Shown here one piece after another: positions 54,450-61,685 of a stretch of DNA of 64,000 nt. A model generated the notes under the pieces. That model made no database searches, was not told the DNA's origin, and worked only from the letters and a program-made list of their open reading frames with translations. Both the position numbers and the translations under genes were made by a program. Position 1 is the stretch's first letter. Every line of letters starts with the position of its first letter. Source of the stretch: Stenomitos rutilans HA7619-LM2 (GTDB taxonomy: Bacteria; Cyanobacteriota; Cyanobacteriia; Leptolyngbyales; Leptolyngbyaceae); contig JAHHIE010000003.1 in the NCBI GenBank assembly GCA_019358945.1, forward strand, positions 62,001 to 126,000. Reading direction: 5' to 3'.

Positions 54450-54479
54450 TTGTCATCAACGTCGCGATCGCCTTATAAT
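54450..54479 (+). promoter_or_regulatory. Sigma70-type promoter of the tetR gene
   Basis: TTGTCA at 54450-54455 and TATAAT at 54474-54479 are 18 bases apart. The operator palindrome lies immediately downstream. Confidence 0.6.
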
Positions 54480-54483
54480 GCAA

Positions 54484-54495
54484 GTAAGCGCTTAC
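54484..54495. promoter_or_regulatory. Palindromic operator upstream of tetR
   Basis: GTAAGCGCTTAC is a perfect 12-base palindrome. AATG to its left and CATTATAG to its right extend the symmetry (AATG...CATT). It sits just after the -10 box and before the ATG at 54507, the standard place for a self-repressing TetR regulator. Confidence 0.7.
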
Positions 54496-54506
54496 ATTAT
54501 AGAAAG

Positions 54507-55139
54507 ATGGCTTTGCATCGAAGTCCAGCCAAAACCAGGGAACGTCTGATTAATGCCGCGATCGAGGTGTTCTCAGCCAAAGGGTTTATAGGTGCCAGTA
54601 CGCGTGAAATTGCTCGCGTGGCAGATGTGAATGAAGTCACGCTCTTTCGTCATTTTCAGAATAAGGAGCAGCTTCTGGGTGCGGTGGCGCAGCATATCAC
54701 AGCGCTGAAGCTAGAAGCCCTTTCGCATCAAGACGAGTGGACGCAAGATTTGGCGATCGATCTGTTGCACTACGCCCAACTGCATGACCAGATGCTGGAA
54801 GAAAACGAAGCCTTGATTCGAATGTTTATTGGCGAAGCCCAACGTCATCCTGATGAAGCGCTGCAAGTTTTTCAAGAAGCATTTCTACCCTTACGCGAAA
54901 AGCTGATTGCCTATTTGCGTGGCGGTGTGGAACGGGGTCGTGTTCGCTCAGAGGTTGATTTGCCTCTGGTGGTAGATCAATTTACGGGCATGCTGCTGGC
55001 TGGCATGTTGCGCCGTCACGTGACGCTGGCCTCACGCGGTTACAGCCGCGATCGCTACGTAGCTGGGTGTGTTGACCTGTTTGTTAGAGGCATTGGTACG
55101 CCGATCGCCATCCCACACCATTCCCCTTCTGATACATGA
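54507..55139 (+). CDS. TetR family transcriptional regulator
   Basis: A 210-residue regulator beginning MALHRSPAKTRERLINAAI. The DNA-binding domain is typical (FSAKGFIGASTREIARVADV and EVTLFRHFQNKEQLL). The C-terminal ligand domain is variable. The frame extends 32 codons upstream, but those cover the promoter and the palindrome, so the ATG at 54507 is preferred. It lies directly before an EmrB-type exporter, which it probably represses together with itself. Confidence 0.9.
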   Translation: MALHRSPAKTRERLINAAIEVFSAKGFIGASTREIARVADVNEVTLFRHFQNKEQLLGAVAQHITALKLEALSHQDEWTQDLAIDLLHYAQLHDQMLEENEALIRMFIGEAQRHPDEALQVFQEAFLPLREKLIAYLRGGVERGRVRSEVDLPLVVDQFTGMLLAGMLRRHVTLASRGYSRDRYVAGCVDLFVRGIGTPIAIPHHSPSDT

Positions 55140-55258
55140 GCAAAACGATCGCGCTCATCAGCCAGGTCATTTAGTGCACTCAGCGGCTGGGTGCGTTTTA
55201 AGCGTTAAACCGTCAGCGTTGGCTTTTAGGCACAGGCTCCGTTTTTATTCAATTTACT

Positions 55259-56896
55259 ATGGCAACCACTCATCGACGATCACACCGTTTACCCAGCTCA
55301 GGGGCGGCGCGTCCCAACTTTCAGCATACTGATGCCACCCAAACAGGCTATGTACAGGGGCCGCTTAAGTGGGCGATCGCGCTCACGGCTTCTCTAGGGG
55401 CCATCCTTGAGGTGATTGATACCAGCATTGTCAACGTGGCGCTGACCGATATTCAGGCGACTCTAGGCGCAACGGTGAGTGAAGTGGGCTGGGTCGTTAC
55501 CGGGTACGCGATCGCCAACGTCGTGCTGATTCCGCTCTCAGCGTGGCTGGGAGATGTCTTCGGTAAAAAAACATACTTCGTCTTCTCGATGGCAGGGTTC
55601 ACGCTGGCCTCTGTGTTGTGTGGGTTTGCCGTCAACTTGCCCATGCTGGTCATGGCCCGCATTCTCCAGGGGCTTTTTGGGGGTGGGCTGCTGGCGAAAG
55701 CTCAAGCCATTTTGTTTGAAACCTTTCCACCCGCTGAACAAGGGTTGGCCCAGGCGGTCTTTGGCGTGGGGGTGATTGCTGGCCCCGCGATCGGCCCAAC
55801 TCTGGGGGGCTGCCTGACCGATACGCTGGGCTGGCGCTGGATTTTCTTCATCAATTTGCCGATCGGCGTCATCGCTGTGGCAATGGCCTTATTTTTTCTG
55901 CCAAAGGACACTGCGACGGGATCAAAGCGCCAACAAACGGTAGATTGGCTCGGCATTGGGCTGCTGGTCATCGCAGTAAGCAGTCTGCAAGCTTTTTTGG
56001 AAGAAGGCGAACAAGACGATTGGTTTAACTCTAAATTGATCACAATGCTGGCGATCGCGGGTGCGATCGGACTCATCCTCTTTATCTGGCGAGAACTCAG
56101 CACCAGAGCACCCGCTGTCGATTTACGGGTGCTGCGTCATCGTTCGTTAGCGGCAGGAAGCCTATACTCCGGTATTTTGGGCATGGGGCTATACGGAGCA
56201 TTATTTGCCGTACCTCTGTTTGCTCAAGGCGTGCTGCGCTTTACAGCGACGCAAACAGGCTGGTTGCTGGCTCCAGGTGCATTGGCATCGGCGATCGTGA
56301 TGGTTTTGCTGGGTAAACTCTCGACGAAAATCGACGCTCGTATTCTGATCGGGATGGGCGCGATCGGAACGAGCTTTGTGATGTTTCAACTGGCGCAGAT
56401 CACACCGCAAACTGGCACCAACGATCTCTTTCTGCCGCTCATTTGGCGAGGCGCAACGACCGTGCTGATGTTTTTGCCGCTGAGCTTAGCGACTCTGGGG
56501 TCACTACCCAAGCAAGATATTTCTGCTGGCTCAGGGTTTTACAACCTGACTCGTCAGCTTGGCGGCAGCATTGGTATTGCCATTCTGACAACGCTGTTGG
56601 CGCAACGAGAAGCATTCCATAAAGCAAACTTGCTGACCAGGTTAACTCCATACGATGCCATCACTAATGAACGACTCGACGCGCTGACGGGTGCGTTTCA
56701 GCAGGGCGGCGCTGATCCTACGACAGCCCACCAACAGGCTCTCATGTCGCTGGAGCAATTGGTGAATACTCAAGCGGCGGTTCTATCGTATGCGGATTGC
56801 TTCCGGTTTGTGGGTGTCGTCTTTCTTTGCTCCCTGCCGTTGCTGCTGTTCCTGGGCAAAGGGGGTGCTGGCGCAAAAGCACCTGTGGCTCATTGA
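55259..56896 (+). CDS. EmrB/QacA-type (DHA2) multidrug MFS exporter
   Basis: A 545-residue proton-driven exporter with about fourteen membrane segments. After about 35 hydrophilic residues the first helix carries LEVIDTSIVNVAL, the DHA2 signature with the membrane Asp. Motif A is GDVFGKKTYF. GVGVIAGPAIGPTLGGCLTD is motif C of drug antiporters. No EmrA (HlyD-type) partner is adjacent. It is downstream of tetR with 119 bases between and probably shares its control. Confidence 0.92.
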   Translation: MATTHRRSHRLPSSGAARPNFQHTDATQTGYVQGPLKWAIALTASLGAILEVIDTSIVNVALTDIQATLGATVSEVGWVVTGYAIANVVLIPLSAWLGDVFGKKTYFVFSMAGFTLASVLCGFAVNLPMLVMARILQGLFGGGLLAKAQAILFETFPPAEQGLAQAVFGVGVIAGPAIGPTLGGCLTDTLGWRWIFFINLPIGVIAVAMALFFLPKDTATGSKRQQTVDWLGIGLLVIAVSSLQAFLEEGEQDDWFNSKLITMLAIAGAIGLILFIWRELSTRAPAVDLRVLRHRSLAAGSLYSGILGMGLYGALFAVPLFAQGVLRFTATQTGWLLAPGALASAIVMVLLGKLSTKIDARILIGMGAIGTSFVMFQLAQITPQTGTNDLFLPLIWRGATTVLMFLPLSLATLGSLPKQDISAGSGFYNLTRQLGGSIGIAILTTLLAQREAFHKANLLTRLTPYDAITNERLDALTGAFQQGGADPTTAHQQALMSLEQLVNTQAAVLSYADCFRFVGVVFLCSLPLLLFLGKGGAGAKAPVAH

Positions 56897-56954
56897 GGGT
56901 CTTAAGGAGTATCTAGAAGGTGGAATAGGGTGTGGGGTGTAGGATTATTCTGAA

Positions 56955-57066
56955 TAGGACTTACGCACTTGCCCCCAAACCCCCAATGCTGGGGGCTTTA
57001 ATTGGCTCTGTTCCCCCAAAATTGGGGGCTAGGGGGCGAAAGATGACCGCATTTGCGTAAGTCCTA
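56955..57066. mobile_element. MITE family C, copy 2 (well preserved)
   Basis: A 112-base element with inverted terminal repeats TAGGACTTACGCA and TGCGTAAGTCCTA. It is flanked on both sides by CTGAA, a probable 5-base target duplication. The interior carries CCCCCAA/TTGGGGG hairpins. It matches the copy at 14110-14212. No transposase is present. Confidence 0.85.
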
Positions 57067-57160
57067 CTGAAGTGAAAACCGTTTATCCTCTTCGTTCTAG
57101 GCTGGCCAGCACTATCTTGTTGAAAAACTAAACGCGTTCGAGTCTTAATTTGAGTTACCT

Positions 57161-57721
57161 ATGGCTAAAGTTTTTGATTCCATTACAGATGAGCTTCAGC
57201 GCTTTATTGAGGCACAGCAGATCTTTTTCGTTGCAACAGCACCGTTGGCAGCAGGCGGGCATGTAAACCTGTCGCCGAAAGGGTTAAACAGCTTTCGGAT
57301 TCTCTCCCCAAACCAGGTTGCTTATTTAGATGTGACGGGAAGTGGTAACGAGACATCGGCTCATCTGCACGAAAATGGGCGGATCACTTTGATGTTTTGT
57401 GCCTTTCAAGAGCCACCGCTGATTTTGCGGCTGTACGGTAAGGGTCAAACCGTTTTACCTGCTGGACCAGAATGGCAAGACCTGTATCCCCTGTTTCCGC
57501 CTCTGCTTGGAGCACGCCAGATGATTGTCGCAACGATCGATCGCGTACAAACTTCCTGCGGCATGGGAGTCCCTTTGTATGAACCTGCGGGCCAGCGCGG
57601 CTCGCTGATTAAGTGGGCTGATAAGAAGGGCATAGAGGGGCTGCACGCGTATCAGCAGCAGAAAAACAGCGTCAGCATTGATGGCCTGCCAGCGCCTTTA
57701 GCGAGTCAGCCATTGCCGTGA
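57161..57721 (+). CDS. Pyridoxamine 5'-phosphate oxidase-like (split-barrel flavin) protein
   Basis: A 186-residue protein of the PNPOx-like split-barrel family: FIEAQQIFFVATAPLAAGGHVNLSPKG near the start (flavin-binding strand region) and NGRITLMFCAFQEPPLILRLYGKG. The last 60 residues include SCGMGVPLYE. It probably binds FMN or F420-like flavin and acts as a reductase or oxidase; this subfamily is not true PdxH. No operon partner is present. A MITE ends about 95 bases upstream. Confidence 0.85.
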   Translation: MAKVFDSITDELQRFIEAQQIFFVATAPLAAGGHVNLSPKGLNSFRILSPNQVAYLDVTGSGNETSAHLHENGRITLMFCAFQEPPLILRLYGKGQTVLPAGPEWQDLYPLFPPLLGARQMIVATIDRVQTSCGMGVPLYEPAGQRGSLIKWADKKGIEGLHAYQQQKNSVSIDGLPAPLASQPLP

Positions 57722-57729
57722 TGGGTTGT

Positions 57730-59307
57730 TTAAGGCTGGCAATACTTGCGATCGCGATCTGATCCCGGTTCTTGCCACGAGTACGCAAAATGACTGATCG
57801 AGCGAATTTGGGGTGCCATCTGTTGAACGGCTCGCATCTGCACTTCTAATGGCGGACGGTTACTGACCGATTGCTGCCAAATGCCAGCTAATACAGGTTT
57901 GACCTGCGTGCCACGAGGAGCGGCTTGCAATACTCGTCGGACTTGCGCTGTAATGCAGTTTGCGTTGCCACAGGTGGCGTATGCCATCGGATGCCACTCT
58001 ACTGAACTAGGGAAGCGATCCCAGGGTTGCAAGCGGGAGTCAAACCCGCGACCTACGCTCAGATTGCCATCCGAGAAAAAGACGACCCCAGCCGGAATGC
58101 CCCAGCGTTTGACAGGTGCAACGGCCGCATTGACAAAATCTAGCACCCCCTGAGTTGCATGGGCTACAGAGAGCTGCCAGAGGTCAGATTGCAAGAGAGA
58201 CACTCGATGAGCCAGGGGCAGCGAAGCCGTTAGACGTGCGGGGTTTAGTCCTTGCCAGAGGGGTTCTCGCTCATTGGGGTAAAGTACGTTGAGATCTTTA
58301 AGGTCATTGCCAGAGATAAAGCCCTGCCCTAAAAACCGCCGAATAAGTTCCATGCCTCGGTAGTTCAGCGCCCGTTGTAGCAGCGTTTGCTGTGAGGCTT
58401 CGCCATAGACCCAAAGATCCTGAATTTTGCTGGCGACAGAGGCCGGACCATAGCCGCGAGGATAGCGAACGTAATCGAACAGCACCCCGTCGGGTTGACG
58501 TTTGGCGATCGCCTGCACCATTTGCAAATAGTCTTGCCGTGCCTGGAGGCTATAGGGATCAATGAACGCCTCGTCTGGATTCCCAACGCCCAACTCAACG
58601 CTCAGCCCAGGGATGGTATTGGCCGTCAAACTGGTCTGACCCAATCCATTGCGCGCAAGCGTCTCCTGTTTATCCGCACGACGCACATAGCTGGCACCAA
58701 AGTTCAGGCCAAACAGCCAGGCATAGACCTTCAAGCCCCGATAGTGCCCTTTGCGAATGATGTCTGCTAGCAAATCGGTCTTTTCGGCTCTCGTTCCAGC
58801 CAGTACCGAAGCCCAGGGGGTCGGGTTGTCACTGGCAGGCAGCAGCACTTTGCCGTTGTAAAAGACTTCAACATTCACCTGGTTGTAGCCGCGGTCGACA
58901 ATGCGATCGAGCACCGCTTCGAGCGCTCCTGATTTGATGTCACACGGGTAGAGCCTGATCCAAATCGCCTGAGTTTGAGTCCAGGCTTGGCGGCGACAGG
59001 TACGCAAACTCGCCGCATGTTGCTTGATCAGGGTGGCGTAGCGCCGTTGGGCATCCTGACTCCCTTTAGCAGAGGCCTGCCTCAGCAGCTCTTTTTGGTT
59101 AATTGCGACTTCTGACTGCTGACAGTAGGGAACGGTCTGAGCCTGAAGGCCGATCGACACTAAAGAAGACCCTAAAACACCACCCATTAGCGCTGCTGTA
59201 ACCTTGCGGCCGAGTAAGCGCCAATGGGGGTTAAACCGGGTAGACCAAGCGGTGAAATGCGATAAATGTAAGCGATCGCGCGCTCCGAAAAACTGCACAA
59301 GCCTCAT
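57730..59307 (-). CDS. Exported glycoside-hydrolase-like protein (GHL10/DUF4015-type)
   Basis: A 525-residue protein with an N-terminal hydrophobic segment after about 35 residues (VTAALMGGVLGSSLVSIGLQA). A TIM-barrel-like region follows with IVDRGYNQVNVEVFYNGKVLLP, HYRGLKVYAWLFGLNFG, ARQDYLQMVQAIAKRQPDGV, LFDYVRYP and VVFFSDGN. It resembles GHL10/DUF4015 proteins, thought to act on wall or extracellular polysaccharide, but the activity is not established. The catalytic Asp/Glu cannot be assigned with confidence. It is convergent with the PNPOx-like gene. Confidence 0.75.
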   Translation of the reverse strand: MRLVQFFGARDRLHLSHFTAWSTRFNPHWRLLGRKVTAALMGGVLGSSLVSIGLQAQTVPYCQQSEVAINQKELLRQASAKGSQDAQRRYATLIKQHAASLRTCRRQAWTQTQAIWIRLYPCDIKSGALEAVLDRIVDRGYNQVNVEVFYNGKVLLPASDNPTPWASVLAGTRAEKTDLLADIIRKGHYRGLKVYAWLFGLNFGASYVRRADKQETLARNGLGQTSLTANTIPGLSVELGVGNPDEAFIDPYSLQARQDYLQMVQAIAKRQPDGVLFDYVRYPRGYGPASVASKIQDLWVYGEASQQTLLQRALNYRGMELIRRFLGQGFISGNDLKDLNVLYPNEREPLWQGLNPARLTASLPLAHRVSLLQSDLWQLSVAHATQGVLDFVNAAVAPVKRWGIPAGVVFFSDGNLSVGRGFDSRLQPWDRFPSSVEWHPMAYATCGNANCITAQVRRVLQAAPRGTQVKPVLAGIWQQSVSNRPPLEVQMRAVQQMAPQIRSISHFAYSWQEPGSDRDRKYCQP

Positions 59308-59432
59308 AGAATACTAGTACCTTTGGACAGATTGTTCTGACAATTAATCTGCCCTACAAGACTAGTGCAAGAGACGCACTTTGAAGCTTTTTTTAACTCA
59401 GCTTCAACTCAACCAGTTTAACCTAGCCAGTA

Positions 59433-60710
59433 TTAACCCAGCCAACTCTTGAGCCGTTCAGCAATTTGGGGACGGCGCAGCTTCCGCATGGCCTTACTTT
59501 GAATTTGGCGCACCCGCTCCCGCGAGAGATTAAACAGACCACCCACTTCCTCCAATGTACAGGGCTTGCTAGACGTTAGGCCGTAACGTAAAGAAATAAT
59601 GTCTTTCTCGCGCTGAGTGAGGACATCGCCTAAAACATCCCAAATTTCTTGCCGCAGCATGGTCTCGCTCATTTGAGCTTCGGGAGACTGGGTATCGCCA
59701 TCTTCCAGCAAATCCATCAGTTCGGTGTCTTCCCCTTTGCCAACGCGATGGTTGAGCGAAAGCGATTTCCGGCGTACCTGCTGTAGATTGCGCAGTTGCT
59801 CAGGTGTAACCTCCAGGACCGTTGCCAACTCAACTTCGGTGGGATTGCGATGTAGCTCTTTGCGCAAGTCACGGTGAGCCTTCTTCAGCTTGTTCAGCTT
59901 TTCCACGATGTGAATGGGCAGCCGAATCGTCCGCGCATCATTGGCGATCGTGCGGGTAATGCCCTGACGAATCCACCAGTACGCATAGGTAGAAAACTTA
60001 TAGCCCTTATCGGGATCAAACTTTTCGGTCGCACGGTTTAAGCCCAACGCGCCTTCTTGAATGAGATCTAGAAAAGGAACGCCCCGGTTTAAGTAGCGTT
60101 TGGCGATCGACACCACAAGTCGCAGGTTCGATCGAATCATCTTGCGCTTAGCGACACGACTACGGTAGAGACGATGTTCTAACTGCCGCTCGGTCAATCC
60201 TACAGCAACGGCCAGGTCTTCTCGGCTGGGCACCCGTCCAAGTTCTTCAATAAGCCGAGATTGCACCATATCAATATCAACCAAATACCTGATGCGTCGT
60301 GCCAGTTCCACTTCTTCATTCGGCCTCAGCAATGGATAACGCGCCATTTCTTTAAAGAAGGCACCTACAGCATCATCCGTACTGGTTTTACTGTATCCAG
60401 ATGGGCGAGCACTGGCGATTTGATCCACATCTTCATCCGCACTAATCGCCTCATTTTCAGCGTTAATAGCATCACCTGCATTGATAACATCATCAACAGC
60501 TACATCACCCTGGTAGAGTTCTGCTTCAACCGCATCCATCTCATCAAAATTTGGTTCTGCTGTTAAATCTTCATCTATTAAATCGGCTGGCAAATCACCG
60601 TCTACGACTAACTGAAGAGATTCAAGCGAATCAAGATGTTCCGCACTTGGAGGTGCGGCATCAGGCGGCAAAGTTTCTATGGATTGGGTTGGCGTTAACT
60701 TTTGAGACAT
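59433..60710 (-). CDS. sigC: RNA polymerase sigma factor, group 2 (SigC-like)
   Basis: A 425-residue sigma-70 family factor. The start MSQKLTPTQSIETLPPD at 60710 is preferred; upstream ATG codons lengthen it by 3 or 28 residues. An acidic N-terminal extension (about 1-105) precedes region 1.2 (GAFFKEMARYPLLRPNEEVELARRI). Region 2 (NLRLVVSIAKRYLNRGVPF, LDLIQEGALGLNRATEKFD) and region 4 (LRYGLTSSKPCTLEEVGGLF with NLSRERVRQIQSKAMRKLRR) are intact. VEKLNKLKKAHRDLRKELHRNPTE and NHRVGKGEDTELMDLLED fit SigC of cyanobacteria, which has stationary-phase and carbon/nitrogen roles. Assignment within group 2 is from memory. Confidence 0.85.
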   Translation of the reverse strand: MSQKLTPTQSIETLPPDAAPPSAEHLDSLESLQLVVDGDLPADLIDEDLTAEPNFDEMDAVEAELYQGDVAVDDVINAGDAINAENEAISADEDVDQIASARPSGYSKTSTDDAVGAFFKEMARYPLLRPNEEVELARRIRYLVDIDMVQSRLIEELGRVPSREDLAVAVGLTERQLEHRLYRSRVAKRKMIRSNLRLVVSIAKRYLNRGVPFLDLIQEGALGLNRATEKFDPDKGYKFSTYAYWWIRQGITRTIANDARTIRLPIHIVEKLNKLKKAHRDLRKELHRNPTEVELATVLEVTPEQLRNLQQVRRKSLSLNHRVGKGEDTELMDLLEDGDTQSPEAQMSETMLRQEIWDVLGDVLTQREKDIISLRYGLTSSKPCTLEEVGGLFNLSRERVRQIQSKAMRKLRRPQIAERLKSWLG

Positions 60711-61685
60711 ATGAATCATTTGAGTGTGAAGGGGCTGAAAGCTCAAACGTGATGTGTAAATACAGTTGTCTAACTGCTGCTTAAACGCGAACACGCGTCA
60801 ATACAGTAATGGGAAGACAAGACTCACTCAAGCTGAGAAAATTTGCTTATGTCAGCTATCTTTAGATTTGCTGATCTTAGCGGCTTGACTGTGGAATTGG
60901 GGAGGGTGCTTAACGCACTCAAGCTACAACGTACTCAGCTGCGATGTTACAAGCCGATCGCATTCTGTTAAGCTACTTGAAGTAATTTTTGGGGTTGTTC
61001 GATCAGCTACAAAAAGCATTGATGGCATGACAACTTGCGAAGATGTATCTGCACCAAAACCAGGAGCCGCGCTGCCTAAAACGCGTTTTTGACTACTAAA
61101 AAATTGCATGAGTGCGATCGTCACAGTGCTCCCAAAAATGCGGCTATGCTTGCTGAATTACTACCCTTCCACCCACCTTTGCTTCGTCCACCGTTTGCTT
61201 CTCTACCACTAACAAGCTTGCTTATAAGGTTGCACATGGCAATTGAAATTACCAGGTAGGAAGATGGTTCTCTTGCTGCTAATGACTCGATTGAAATGAT
61301 TAAACCGCTGGGTATGGCGAAAGTGCATGCAGAATGGTAGAAACCACTGTGCAGACTGGCTTATGCCATTTGGCTTCTCACTCTTAGCTGCTGACTCCTG
61401 ACATCTAATTTGTGCAACTGCACATGCGGTTATGATGGCTACCTCTTAAAAGCCTCCCATAAACACCAGATGATCCTCTCTATCGGTAGGGTGAAAACCC
61501 CTCTATCACAAGCTAGAGTGTGGAGAATTAGCAGCGATAAGCCAATGGCTTGCAGCCTCAGCGGCTAGCGAGCAACCGTCATGGAGGTCCCAAAGCTGAA
61601 TGCTGATGCCTGCAAGCTAACCCAGCACAACGTTCACCAATCTAGTAGGATTGGCATCGACTCACCTGAAGCATTGTGTTCTCGT
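60711..61685. other. Spacer of about 975 bases between sigma factor and priA
   Basis: Only short frames without recognisable domains are found on either strand. The left part should hold the sigma-factor promoter. The segment 61480-61545 contains several short inverted phrases (for example CCCCTCTATCACAAGCTAGA). No known RNA (6S, SRP RNA, tmRNA, RNase P RNA) is recognised. Confidence 0.45.

Noticed and set aside
60924-61124. 66-codon minus-strand frame in the long spacer before priA
   Set aside because: No ribosome site, no domain and atypical composition.
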